Made by a program: the position numbers and the translations under genes. 27,346 nucleotides of DNA from an uncultured Chitinophagaceae bacterium (lineage in GTDB: Bacteria; Bacteroidota; Bacteroidia; Chitinophagales; Chitinophagaceae): assembly GCA_946885335.1 (NCBI GenBank), contig CAMPGG010000008.1, positions 1 to 27,346 of the forward strand, given 5' to 3'. Positions 7,366 through 15,598 of the stretch are shown piece by piece. A model generated the notes under the pieces. That model did no database searches. It was given only the letters and a program-made list of their open reading frames with translations, and had not been told where the DNA came from. Numbering within the stretch: the stretch's first letter is position 1; each line of letters opens with the position of its first letter.

Positions 7366-8310
7366 ATGAAAAGATTATATACCTGCCTTTCATGTTATCT
7401 TTTTTTGGTGGTCATGAGCACACCAGATATTTCAGCCCAGGACAAAACGGTTAAAAAATTAAAGGAAGAAGCTTCCCGTACGATCAAAAAAGATCCCAAC
7501 GATACCTTACCAGGCTATGTAAAAAAAGGCGGATTGGCCAATCTGTCCATCGCTCAGGGCTCATTGAATAATTGGGCTGCAGGTGGAGATGAGTTTTCAC
7601 TTTCAATCAACACTTACCTTAATTTATTTTCATTTTATAAAAAGGATCGGAACAGTTGGGATAATACCCTGGATTTTAATTTCGGGTATGTAAATACAAC
7701 ATCCCTGGGTAGTCGAAAAAATGATGACCGTATTGACCTGTTATCGAAATATGGATACGCATTGAATGATAAATTAAATCTCAGTGCATTATTAAATTTC
7801 AGATCCCAATTATTTAATGGGTTTACCTATGAAAATGATCAGAAATCACTGGCATCCGCTTTCCTTTCTCCTGCTTATATATTATTAGCTCCGGGCTTGG
7901 ATTATAAACCTATAGAGAATCTGTCTATTTTTCTTTCCCCCGCAACCAGCCGTTGGGTAATTGTTAGAGATGAGGAACTTTCTGCAAGAGGTTTATACGG
8001 GGTTGACAGCGGTAAAACCTCCAATTACGAAATAGGTGCATTTGCTACTGTTAATTATCAAACGGATCTAACTTCCATTCTTAACTACAAGGGTCGCCTG
8101 GATCTTTTTTCAAATTACAGGAACAATCCTAAGAATGTTGATATGTTTATGACTAACAATTTTACTGTAAAACTCGGCAAGTTTATTACAGCCAGTTATA
8201 ACCTGGATCTCATTTATGATGATGATGTAAGATTGTTTGGAGATAATAATACCTCACCGGGATTACAGGTTAAATCCCTTGTCGGCATTGGATTTCAGAC
8301 CAAGTTTTAA
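7366..8310 (+). CDS. DUF3078 domain protein, probable outer-membrane barrel
   Basis: 314 aa from the ATG at 7366; an in-frame TTG five codons earlier would put MFFCT before the signal peptide and is unlikely. Residues 1-25 are a Sec signal peptide (MKRLYTCLSCYLFLVVMSTPDISAQ). After a short charged linker the mature part has the DUF3078 pattern: SQG/AQGSLNNWAAGGDEFS, then repeated long beta hairpins with aromatic belts (LNLFSFYKKDRNSWDNTLDF, NKLNLSALLNFRSQ), ending TKF. DUF3078 proteins are Bacteroidota-specific, are predicted outer-membrane barrels and have no settled function. TTTTTTTGCACC just before the ATG resembles the end of a -7 region. It converges on ggt, with 40 bp between stops and no visible terminator. 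Confidence 0.85.
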   Translation: MKRLYTCLSCYLFLVVMSTPDISAQDKTVKKLKEEASRTIKKDPNDTLPGYVKKGGLANLSIAQGSLNNWAAGGDEFSLSINTYLNLFSFYKKDRNSWDNTLDFNFGYVNTTSLGSRKNDDRIDLLSKYGYALNDKLNLSALLNFRSQLFNGFTYENDQKSLASAFLSPAYILLAPGLDYKPIENLSIFLSPATSRWVIVRDEELSARGLYGVDSGKTSNYEIGAFATVNYQTDLTSILNYKGRLDLFSNYRNNPKNVDMFMTNNFTVKLGKFITASYNLDLIYDDDVRLFGDNNTSPGLQVKSLVGIGFQTKF

Positions 8311-8350
8311 ATTAGGTTGTGGATGCCCGTTATTTTCTCGTGGTTAAGTT

Positions 8351-10072
8351 TTAATACGCCTCAGCGGAGTCATCCCCGCGAATATCGCCAACAGCTTCGA
8401 GGGTTTTATCAGGCCTTACTTTAATAATATCTGTGCGACCAATTGCTCCACGTTTACTGATCTTGTAACCCATACTTTCCAGGCTATCAATTATATTTTG
8501 CGGAAAGTTTCTTTCTACCATTATTTCATCTGGCAACCATTGATGATGAAATTTTGGTTTGTTGACTGCATCAGAACTGCTCATTCCAAAATCTACAATA
8601 TTTACAATTGTTTGAAAAACAGAAGTAGGAATAGTTGTTCCTCCAGGTGTGCCCACAACCAGGAAGGGATAATTATTTTTAAGTAATATGGTTGGTGTCA
8701 TAGAACTTAACATTCTCTTTCCTGCAACAATTGCATTGGCCTCTCCACCAACTGCGCCAAACATATTGGGTACACCAGGTTTGATGCTGAAATCATCCAT
8801 TTCATCATTTAAAAAAAAACCGGCATTGCCAACAACAATCCTGCTTCCAAATGAATTATTTAAGGTTGTTGTCACTGCCACGGCATTTCCTTCCTTATCC
8901 ATTACACTCAGGTGAGTTGTTTCTTCACTTTCCGCAGCTATTATACCTGGTTTAATCACTTCGCTGTTGCCGGCTTTAGCAGGATCAAAATCTTTCATTC
9001 TTTCTTTTAAATAGGTATCATCAACCATTTTTTTTACCGGAACATTATAAAAATCAGCATCACCCATATACTCGGCCCTGTCAGCAAATGCCCTTCTTTC
9101 TACTTCTGTCATTAACTGCACGGCTTTGAGCGAATTAAATCCATATGCTGGCAGTGGTTTATCTTCAACCATCTTCAACATCTGGTTCAATAAAACTCCA
9201 CCGCTGCTGGGCATCGGCATAGAAACTACCTGGTACCCTTTATAATCAAATACATGCGGTGTTCTGACTTTTGCATCATAATTCTTTAGATCATTCATAC
9301 TAATAATGCCATTGCCTCTTTTCATTTCGGCAACAATCAATTCCGCTGTTTCACCTTCATAAAAACCTTTTTGTCCATGAGCCCTGATTCGTTTTAAAGT
9401 GGCTGCCAGGTCTTTCTGAACAAGTGTATCACCTTTTTTCCAGCCTTCTTTTTTAACAAACACGGGTGTTACAGAATTATATTTTACCAGGTCATCCTGC
9501 AAATTATTTAAACCATTTGCTTCTCTTTCAGTTAGTACAAATCCAAATTCAGCAAGGGCAATGGCAGGTTCAATTAATTTTTCCATGGAAAGTTTTGCAT
9601 ACGGTAAAGTAGCGAATAAGCCAGCTACCGTTCCCGGAACGCCCGATGATAATTGGGTGTATTGACTAAGTTCTGTTTGGGCCTTTCCATTTTTATCAAG
9701 ATACATATCCCGATGGGCTCCTCCCGGCGCTTTTTCCCTGTAGTCCAAAGCAATGGAACTACCTCCAGCTTTATGTGCAACCAAAAATCCACCACCACCA
9801 ATATTACCCGCATTTGGGAAAACGACGGCTAATGCCCATTGCGTAGCAATAGCGGCATCAAAAGCATTTCCTCCATTTTTTAAAATCTGCAAACCTACCT
9901 TACTTGCAAGCGGATGAGCTGATACTACTGCGCCATTTTTACCTGTAGCTTCTTTCTGAACTTCGAAATTGAAGGGGTCAATGCCCGCTAATCCAGAAAC
10001 CGGATTTTGGGAGGTTTTGCAGGAAATAATAAATATTAATGCAGAGATAAATAACCACGGTGCTTTTTTCAT
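8351..10072 (-). CDS. ggt: Gamma-glutamyltranspeptidase, lipoprotein form
   Basis: A 573-aa N-terminal nucleophile hydrolase that cleaves the gamma-glutamyl bond of glutathione and related compounds and transfers the glutamyl group. Residues 1-18 are a lipoprotein signal with C18 in the lipobox (IISC), so it should be anchored in the periplasm or on the outer membrane. The proenzyme cleaves itself before T385 in the motif TTHLSV, giving a large N-terminal and a small C-terminal subunit. Substrate-site motifs are present: MDDFS (425-429), SSM (456-458) and GG (477-478). PKFHHQWLPDE near the end also matches the family. Length is usual. The gene diverges from the response regulator with about 160 bp between starts. 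No damage visible. Confidence 0.95.
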   Translation of the reverse strand: MKKAPWLFISALIFIISCKTSQNPVSGLAGIDPFNFEVQKEATGKNGAVVSAHPLASKVGLQILKNGGNAFDAAIATQWALAVVFPNAGNIGGGGFLVAHKAGGSSIALDYREKAPGGAHRDMYLDKNGKAQTELSQYTQLSSGVPGTVAGLFATLPYAKLSMEKLIEPAIALAEFGFVLTEREANGLNNLQDDLVKYNSVTPVFVKKEGWKKGDTLVQKDLAATLKRIRAHGQKGFYEGETAELIVAEMKRGNGIISMNDLKNYDAKVRTPHVFDYKGYQVVSMPMPSSGGVLLNQMLKMVEDKPLPAYGFNSLKAVQLMTEVERRAFADRAEYMGDADFYNVPVKKMVDDTYLKERMKDFDPAKAGNSEVIKPGIIAAESEETTHLSVMDKEGNAVAVTTTLNNSFGSRIVVGNAGFFLNDEMDDFSIKPGVPNMFGAVGGEANAIVAGKRMLSSMTPTILLKNNYPFLVVGTPGGTTIPTSVFQTIVNIVDFGMSSSDAVNKPKFHHQWLPDEIMVERNFPQNIIDSLESMGYKISKRGAIGRTDIIKVRPDKTLEAVGDIRGDDSAEAY

Positions 10073-10207
10073 GTAACTGTCTTGATTTCGTAAATGTTGG
10101 GATTTGTAAATTAAATGAATAAGGATTAACCAGCTTCATAATATTTTTTTTGGCTGATTTTTCGGGGCAGTATAATACGTTTTTATGCTTTTGAATATAA
10201 AGCTTTT

Positions 10208-10215
10208 TATATTTG
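10208..10215 (+). promoter_or_regulatory. Probable -7 box of the response regulator gene
   Basis: TATATTTG is an exact match to TAnnTTTG and lies 18 nt before the ATG at 10234. The only upstream TTG at a near distance (10191-10193) gives a spacer of 14 bp, shorter than usual, so the -33 element is unclear. Confidence 0.45.
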
Positions 10216-10233
10216 TATTGCCAAAAACTACTT

Positions 10234-10674
10234 ATGATAAAAGATGATACTTCCCAATATATTGTCTTATATGCTGATGATGATGAGGATGATGTTGATT
10301 TAATGCAGGAAGCATTTTCAAAGTATTCCACCAACATGTCAGTAGTTGCCAAAAATGATGGCCAGGAAGTATTAAATTTTTTAAAAGAGGTGGCACCTAA
10401 AAAAAAACTACCCTGCCTGGTAATTCTCGATATTAATATGCCCCGCCTGGATGGCAAAGAAACTTTAAAACAACTACGTAAAATAGAAGATTATAACCAG
10501 GTTCCTATTGTTTTGTTTACTACTTCATCATCAGCGGAAGATGCCCGTTTTGCGAAAAAATTTAATGCTGGTTATCTTACCAAACCGATGAATGCAAACC
10601 AGATAGAATTTATTGCGGATAAATTTTTAAACTACTGCTCTGAAGAAGTAAGGAAAAATATTTTACCTGGTTGA
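10234..10674 (+). CDS. Single-domain response regulator (CheY-like receiver)
   Basis: 146 aa from the ATG at 10234. An upstream in-frame TTG at 10213 overlaps the -7 box and is rejected. A receiver domain fills the whole protein with no output domain: acidic pocket DDDED (15-19), phosphoacceptor D66 in LVILDINMP, conserved Thr/Ser at FTTSS (95-99), and K117 in LTKP. The loop after D66 and the overall shape resemble Rcp1-type receivers, which in bacteria usually pair with phytochrome-like or PAS histidine kinases. No kinase is nearby, so the partner is an orphan elsewhere. It probably signals by protein contact. A long hairpin follows at 10736-10781. Confidence 0.93.
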   Translation: MIKDDTSQYIVLYADDDEDDVDLMQEAFSKYSTNMSVVAKNDGQEVLNFLKEVAPKKKLPCLVILDINMPRLDGKETLKQLRKIEDYNQVPIVLFTTSSSAEDARFAKKFNAGYLTKPMNANQIEFIADKFLNYCSEEVRKNILPG

Positions 10675-10735
10675 TAGTTTGTGCAAAAGTGGTTTACCCG
10701 AAATCTATTTTTCATTAGTTACAGAAAACGCTGTA

Positions 10736-10781
10736 AAAAGTATATGGAATGGCAGCATGATCCTGAAATCCATATACTTTT
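10736..10781 (+). terminator. Long-stem hairpin after the response regulator
   Basis: A perfect 13-bp stem, AAAAGTATATGGA (10736-10748) against TCCATATACTTTT (10769-10781), with a 20-nt loop. The right arm ends in TTTT and is followed by ATTT. It could terminate the regulator transcript. The loop is large and the T tract short, so a different RNA role is possible. Nothing else was found in the 199-bp spacer except a -7-like box at 10850. Confidence 0.5.
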
Positions 10782-10849
10782 ATTTAAAAATCTAACATTC
10801 TGTAAACGATTATGTCTGGTAACAATGATGACAACTAGTTTAGTTCTTT

Positions 10850-10857
10850 TATATTCG
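10850..10857 (+). promoter_or_regulatory. Possible -7 box of the PIG-L/symporter operon
   Basis: TATATTCG differs from TAnnTTTG at one position and lies 16 nt before the ATG at 10874. No TTG is found at the proper distance upstream. Its place after the hairpin at 10736-10781 fits a new transcription unit. Confidence 0.3.
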
Positions 10858-10873
10858 TCCCTTAAATATTAAT

Positions 10874-13363
10874 ATGCAGAGAAGACTGGTCATACTTTTA
10901 TTTTTTATTTTTCCTTTAATTCCTGGTTTTTCACAACCTGTTGTTCCATATTCTTCATCAGAAATTTACAGTTCATTAAGAAAGTTGAACATCCTGGGTT
11001 CCGTGCTTTATATAGCTGCTCACCCTGATGATGAGAATACCCGTTTACTGGCTTATTTGGCAAAAGAGAAATTATATCGAACCGGTTACTTGTCACTTAC
11101 AAGAGGCGATGGAGGTCAAAATCTTGTTGGTGATGAACAGGGTATCGAACTAGGTTTAATCAGGACCCAGGAACTTTTAGCCGCCCGCCGGATTGATGGT
11201 GCTGAACAATTTTTTACGAGGGCCTTTGATTTTGGATACTCAAAAAACCCGGAAGAAACACTTGAAAAATGGGACCGGGAAAAAATATTATCGGATATGG
11301 TTTGGGTGATCAGGAAATTTAAACCTGATGTGATCATTACGCGGTTTCCTGAAACAGGCGAGGGAGGACATGGACATCATACATCATCAGCCATACTGGC
11401 TAAAGAAGCATTTACAGCAGCTGCAGATCCTAAAAGATTTCCTGCCCAATTAAAATGGGTTTCCGTTTGGCAGCCCACCCGTTTGCTTTGGAATACTTTC
11501 CGTTTCGGTAACATTAATACCACTGATGAAAACCAGTTCAAGATAGATGTGGGAGATTATAATGCTTTGCTGGGAAAAAGCTATGGAGAAATATCGGCTG
11601 AAAGTCGCAGCCAGCATAAGAGCCAGGGTTTTGGTGTACCGGCCGGCAGGGGAGAAGCCTTTGAATATTTTTCGGTTACACTAGGCAGTGAACCTAAGAA
11701 AGAATTGTTTGATGATGTAAATACCGGTTGGACTAAAATAAAGGGAGGAGATGTAATATCAAAGCAAATTGAAAATATAATTGAAAGCTTTGATCTTTTT
11801 CATCCGGGAAAATCAGTTAATGGTTTAACAAGATTATATCACTCCATCAATAATCTGCCGGATAATTATTGGAAAGAGCAAAAATTGAAAGAAGTAAAAA
11901 CTCTTATCGTTGCATGCAGCGGGTTATGGATGGATGCTTATACAGATCGCCCAACAGCTGTTCAAACTGATTCCATAAAATTAAACCTGGTTATGAATGA
12001 CCGGGCAGGTGTTGGAGCTGTTTTTGAAAAATTTTCGATTGAAAGTTTTGATACGCTTGTGAATTATGCTTTGCAAAAGAATAAGAACCTGGTAATTTCA
12101 AAACAAATGTATGTGCCGGTTGAAAAAGAGATCACCCAACCTTTTTGGCTGCAAATGGATAAAGATGAAGGCCATTATAATATTGCAAACCAGGAATTGA
12201 TTGGCAAACCGGATGCCATTCCCGCATATACCGTACATGCACAAGTGAAAATAAACGATGTGTCATTTAGCTGGCAAATCCCTGTACGCTACAGGTATAC
12301 GGATCCGGTAAAAGGCGAGATATATGAACCGTTAGTCGTGGTTCCACCAGTTACGGCAAAAACAGATGAAGAAATAAAGATCAGCAGGAATAGTAACACG
12401 TTCAATGGAATATTACAAATAAATGCGCATGCTGATAATGCCAGGGTTATGGAAATGAATGCATTGGCCGATCAATCTAACCAGGCAAAACAAACTTTCA
12501 ATCCGGCTGAATTAATTTTCGAACAAAGAGATAAATCAAAGGAGGTTCAATATAATATTGAAGCAAGCAAGGATAATCAGTATTCCTTTATGATGAAATC
12601 CGGCGTTAATATCCAGAATATTCATTTGAAAGAATGGAAGGAGATCAGGTATGACCACATTCCCCCTATATATTATTTTTCAGATGCAAAAGTGATCAAC
12701 CGGAATCTTGATCTCAAAATTGTTGGCAAACAAATCGGTTATATTCCGGGTGCAGGTGATAAAATTCCTGAAGCTTTGATCCAGATGGGATACCAGGTTA
12801 CCATTTTAAATGAAAATGTACTGGCGCAAAATGATCTTCAAAAATTTGATGCTATTATTACCGGCATCAGGGCTTATAATACCAACGAATGGCTGAATCA
12901 ATATTATAGCCGTTTAATGAAATATATTGAAGATGGTGGTAACCTGATCGTTCAGTATAATACAAGCAGTAACCTTGGACCCGTAAAAGCACGGATAGGG
13001 CCTTATCCTTTCAATATTTCAAGAACAAGGATCACCAACGAAACCTCGCCGGTTAAGTTTTTAAAACCATCTCATGCAGTATTAAATTTTCCAAATAAGA
13101 TCAATCAAAAAGATTTTGATGGATGGATACAGGAAAGAAGTATCTATCATGCCAGTGAGTTAGATGAAAAATTCGAAACCATTTTAGCCATGAATGATCC
13201 GGGCGAACAGGGCCAGGATGGTAGCCTGGTCGTAGCCAAATATGGAAAAGGAAGTTTTGTGTATACAGGGCTGGTTTTTTTCCGGCAATTGCCTGCGGGT
13301 GTTCCAGGTGCTTATCGTTTGCTGGCCAATTTAATTGCATTGAATAAGCATAAAGGATTTTAA
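10874..13363 (+). CDS. Secreted PIG-L family deacetylase with large C-terminal extension
   Basis: 829 aa. Residues 1-20 form a Sec signal peptide (LVILLFFIFPLIPGFS). The PIG-L/LmbE metal hydrolase domain covers about 40-270: AHPDDE (49-54) gives ligands H50 and D53, and HGHH (166-169) gives the third, probably H169. The family removes N-acyl groups from amino sugars such as N-acetylglucosamine derivatives. Beyond it lie a beta-rich region (about 350-600) and a C-terminal domain (about 620-829) with IPGAGDKIPEALIQMGYQV and DAIITGIRAYN, which resembles a ThuA/GATase1-like fold. Plain PIG-L proteins have 200-300 aa, so this is a multidomain periplasmic or exported form. It is the first gene of an operon with a sodium symporter and overlaps the next start by one base (TAATG), so deacetylated sugars may be imported by the transporter. 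Confidence 0.9.
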   Translation: MQRRLVILLFFIFPLIPGFSQPVVPYSSSEIYSSLRKLNILGSVLYIAAHPDDENTRLLAYLAKEKLYRTGYLSLTRGDGGQNLVGDEQGIELGLIRTQELLAARRIDGAEQFFTRAFDFGYSKNPEETLEKWDREKILSDMVWVIRKFKPDVIITRFPETGEGGHGHHTSSAILAKEAFTAAADPKRFPAQLKWVSVWQPTRLLWNTFRFGNINTTDENQFKIDVGDYNALLGKSYGEISAESRSQHKSQGFGVPAGRGEAFEYFSVTLGSEPKKELFDDVNTGWTKIKGGDVISKQIENIIESFDLFHPGKSVNGLTRLYHSINNLPDNYWKEQKLKEVKTLIVACSGLWMDAYTDRPTAVQTDSIKLNLVMNDRAGVGAVFEKFSIESFDTLVNYALQKNKNLVISKQMYVPVEKEITQPFWLQMDKDEGHYNIANQELIGKPDAIPAYTVHAQVKINDVSFSWQIPVRYRYTDPVKGEIYEPLVVVPPVTAKTDEEIKISRNSNTFNGILQINAHADNARVMEMNALADQSNQAKQTFNPAELIFEQRDKSKEVQYNIEASKDNQYSFMMKSGVNIQNIHLKEWKEIRYDHIPPIYYFSDAKVINRNLDLKIVGKQIGYIPGAGDKIPEALIQMGYQVTILNENVLAQNDLQKFDAIITGIRAYNTNEWLNQYYSRLMKYIEDGGNLIVQYNTSSNLGPVKARIGPYPFNISRTRITNETSPVKFLKPSHAVLNFPNKINQKDFDGWIQERSIYHASELDEKFETILAMNDPGEQGQDGSLVVAKYGKGSFVYTGLVFFRQLPAGVPGAYRLLANLIALNKHKGF

Positions 13364-13530
13364 TGAAAACAACTAAGCCGGATCGAAAGAGAGCTAACAT
13401 TGCTTTTATTGCAATTGTTATTGCAGGATATATTTTAGGGTTTCTAATAAAAAGGGTGCAAATAGGTTTGATCATCGGGCTTGTATTGGGTGTACTGGCT
13501 TCTATGATGATCAGGAGCAGGGAGAAATAA
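13363..13530 (+). CDS. 55-aa protein with two membrane helices
   Basis: Starts at the ATG that shares its A with the TAA stop of the PIG-L gene (TAATG), a classic coupled start. The N-terminus is basic (KTTKPDRKRAN), followed by a helix at about 13-28, a short loop with Lys-Arg at 30-31, a second helix at about 34-50, and a basic end (RSREK). The loop and both ends are positively charged. No family recognised. It lies between a secreted hydrolase and a symporter, so a small accessory membrane subunit is possible. The coding call rests on the exact coupling and the two clean helices. Confidence 0.75.
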   Translation: MKTTKPDRKRANIAFIAIVIAGYILGFLIKRVQIGLIIGLVLGVLASMMIRSREK

Positions 13531-13545
13531 TTTTAAATTTTTATT

Positions 13546-13671
13546 ATGGAAAAGAACGAAGATGAAAAAGTGCCGTTGTTCAAAAGCTGGACACAATGGT
13601 ATATTTTCCTGGTTGCCTTTCTGATCTTATTAATTATTCTCTTCTACTTATTCACCAAAAAATTTGCATGA
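13546..13671 (+). CDS. 41-aa single-pass membrane protein coupled to the symporter
   Basis: Begins 15 bp after the 55-aa gene and ends in ATGA, where its TGA overlaps the start of the symporter gene. Residues 1-17 are charged and include FKSWTQWY, followed by one helix (about 18-36, IFLVAFLILLIILFYLF) and TKKFA. From memory, short proteins of this plan precede SSS symporters in other Bacteroidota, but I cannot check this. It may be an accessory subunit of the transporter. Real coding status is supported by coupling on both sides and the membrane pattern. Confidence 0.78.
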   Translation: MEKNEDEKVPLFKSWTQWYIFLVAFLILLIILFYLFTKKFA

Positions 13672-15392
13672 ATCAGATAGACTGGATCGTCCTGGTACTT
13701 ACGCTTGCAGGAATCATTTCTTATGGATTATATAAAAGCCGGACTACGCATAACCTTGACGGTTATTTCCGGTCGGGGCGAAGCCTTCCATGGGGTGTTG
13801 TGCTGTTAAGTATAATGGGAACACAGGCCAGCGCCATAACATTTATTTCTGCACCGGGGCAGGCATATACCGACGGTATGCGGTTTGTACAATATTATTT
13901 CGGTTTGCCACTGGCCATGATCGTTATATGCATTGCCTTTGTACCCATTTTTAAAAGACTGAATGTTTATACGGCCTATGAATATTTAGAGAACCGGTTT
14001 AATGGGAAAACCCGTTCCCTTACTTCCTTTCTTTTTTTATTGCAAAGAGGACTAAGCACGGGTATCAGTGTTTTTGCACCTTCTATAATTTTATCTTCCT
14101 TATTCAACTGGAATATTTACTGGACCAATATTTTTATGGGCGGCTTGCTGATCATTTATACCATGAGTGGTGGCGCCAAAGCTGTTGCACACACACAAAA
14201 ATTACAGCTGGTCATCATCTTTACCGGTATGTTTTTATCAGCTTATATGGTGGTGCATATGTTACCGGAAAATGTTGGTTTTACAGATGCCCTTCATGTG
14301 AGTGGAGAACTTGGTAAACTAAATGTAATTACCTCCGGATTTTCAGAAAAAGGATTTAACTGGAGCGACAGTTATAATATTTTCAGTGGAATCATTGGTG
14401 GGTTTTTCCTGGCGCTTTCCTATTTTGGCACAGACCAATCGCAGGTGGGACGATATTTAACCGCCCGTTCTTTAAAGGAAAGTCGCATTGGTTTATTAAT
14501 GAATGGACTGGTGAAAATCCCCATGCAATTTGCCATTTTGTTGATCGGTGCATTGGTGTTTACTTTTTACCAGTTTAATTCAGCGCCGATTTTTTTCAAC
14601 CAGCGGCAGTTGGATAAATTAGAAAATTCTATTTATAAAGATTCATTAGCAAAAGTTCAGCAACATTATGACCAGATCAGTGGGTTGAAACAGCAGGTTG
14701 TTCTTGCTTATTCAAAAGCATTGAATGAAAATGACAAGGCCGCTGAAACTATTCATGCAGAAGGATTACATGCTTTGCAAAAATCTTCAGACAGCCTGCG
14801 TAATCTGGTAAAAACATGGGTCAGTTCCCCGGAAGTTGGCGGTGATGGTAATGATACTAACTATATTTTTTTACGTTACGTTGTTGACTACCTGCCGCAT
14901 GGATTGGTGGGCTTGCTGATAGCTATAATTTTCCTTGCTTCATGGGGAAGTATTGCGGCAGCATTAAATTCACTGGCCTCCAGCAGCATGGTCGATTTTC
15001 ACCGGCGATTTACAAAAAATGTGGATACACCCGAAAAGGAATATCGTTTATCAAAATGGTACACTTTGGGATGGGGACTTTTTTGTATCGTAGTTGCGAT
15101 GTTTACCTATAATGTGGGTAACAGCCTGATTGAAGCGGTTAATATTTTAGGTTCTTTATTTTATGGTGTTATCCTGGGTGTATTCCTGGTTGCCTTTTTC
15201 CTGAAAAAAGTAGTGAATGGAAATATTGTATTTATTGCGGCACTTTTAGCAGAAGGACTGGTGCTTACGGTATTTGCTTTAACCAAGGCAGAAATATTGG
15301 AAATAGGATTTTTGTGGCTAAACCCAATTGGCGCTTTTGGCGTTATCGGATTTAGTTTGTTGTTGCACAGTTTTTACAAACAGAAGAATTAA
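13668..15392 (+). CDS. Sodium:solute symporter (SSS family)
   Basis: 574 aa from the ATG at 13668, which overlaps the preceding stop (ATGA). An in-frame start upstream at 13596 would lie inside the 41-aa gene and is rejected. The protein has the LeuT-type SSS pattern with about 13 membrane helices: YFRSGRSLPWGVVLLSIMGT (TM2 region), QASAITFISAPGQAY, and YTAYEYLENRF after TM3, all typical of SLC5-like carriers. It couples uptake to sodium. A hydrophilic, coiled-coil-like stretch of about 100 residues (about 302-405, from NSAPIFFNQRQ to GDGNDTNY) interrupts the C-terminal half. Substrate unknown; the operon with a PIG-L deacetylase hints at a sugar or amino-sugar product. Confidence 0.92.
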   Translation: MNQIDWIVLVLTLAGIISYGLYKSRTTHNLDGYFRSGRSLPWGVVLLSIMGTQASAITFISAPGQAYTDGMRFVQYYFGLPLAMIVICIAFVPIFKRLNVYTAYEYLENRFNGKTRSLTSFLFLLQRGLSTGISVFAPSIILSSLFNWNIYWTNIFMGGLLIIYTMSGGAKAVAHTQKLQLVIIFTGMFLSAYMVVHMLPENVGFTDALHVSGELGKLNVITSGFSEKGFNWSDSYNIFSGIIGGFFLALSYFGTDQSQVGRYLTARSLKESRIGLLMNGLVKIPMQFAILLIGALVFTFYQFNSAPIFFNQRQLDKLENSIYKDSLAKVQQHYDQISGLKQQVVLAYSKALNENDKAAETIHAEGLHALQKSSDSLRNLVKTWVSSPEVGGDGNDTNYIFLRYVVDYLPHGLVGLLIAIIFLASWGSIAAALNSLASSSMVDFHRRFTKNVDTPEKEYRLSKWYTLGWGLFCIVVAMFTYNVGNSLIEAVNILGSLFYGVILGVFLVAFFLKKVVNGNIVFIAALLAEGLVLTVFALTKAEILEIGFLWLNPIGAFGVIGFSLLLHSFYKQKN

Positions 15393-15446
15393 TGTTTAAA
15401 GTTTAAGGTTAAATGTTTAAAGTTTAGGGTTTAATGTTTAGGGTTC
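15391..15446. repeat. Degenerate 21-bp tandem repeat
   Basis: Two full copies (15391-15411, 15412-15432) and a shortened third (15433-15446), each beginning AATGTTTA. Copies 1 and 2 differ at about two positions; the third lacks the central AAGTTTA. The first copy starts on the stop codon of the symporter gene. Function unknown; replication slippage would explain it. Confidence 0.7.
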
Positions 15447-15527
15447 TTCATTATGAAAATGTATTTGAAAGAGATTTTGTTAGTGTATTACTTCAATTTT
15501 TTTGAATTTTTAATTTTGAATTTTTCA

Positions 15528-15570
15528 TTCAACAAAAAAACCCCACAGAAGCAGGGTCTTTTTTGTTGAA
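15528..15570. terminator. Bidirectional terminator between symporter and DUF2911 genes
   Basis: Arms 15528-15543 (ending ACCC) and 15554-15570 (beginning GGGTCT) pair over about 15 bp with one bulged base around a 10-nt loop, with A and T tracts in the stem. It lies between the convergent genes ending at 15392 and 15599. The rest of this 206-bp spacer is AT-rich, apart from the tandem repeat at 15391-15446. Confidence 0.75.
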
Positions 15571-15598
15571 TTATTTACCATTGCTGGTAACAAAAAAA

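Noticed and set aside
9978..10457. 159-aa minus-strand frame across the ggt/response regulator junction
   Set aside because: It is antisense to the receiver domain and spans the divergent promoter region; it lacks any recognisable domain.
10681..10872. Open frame of 63 aa between the response regulator and the PIG-L gene
   Set aside because: GTG start, Cys/Arg-rich composition, and it runs through the 13-bp hairpin and a promoter-like box; probably not coding.
13101..13475. 124-aa minus-strand frame over the end of the PIG-L gene
   Set aside because: It conflicts with the coupled 55-aa gene and has no known motif.
15412..15446. TTTAGGG units suggesting a telomere-like or CRISPR-like array
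   Set aside because: Only two to three degenerate 21-bp copies without spacers; too few and irregular for either.
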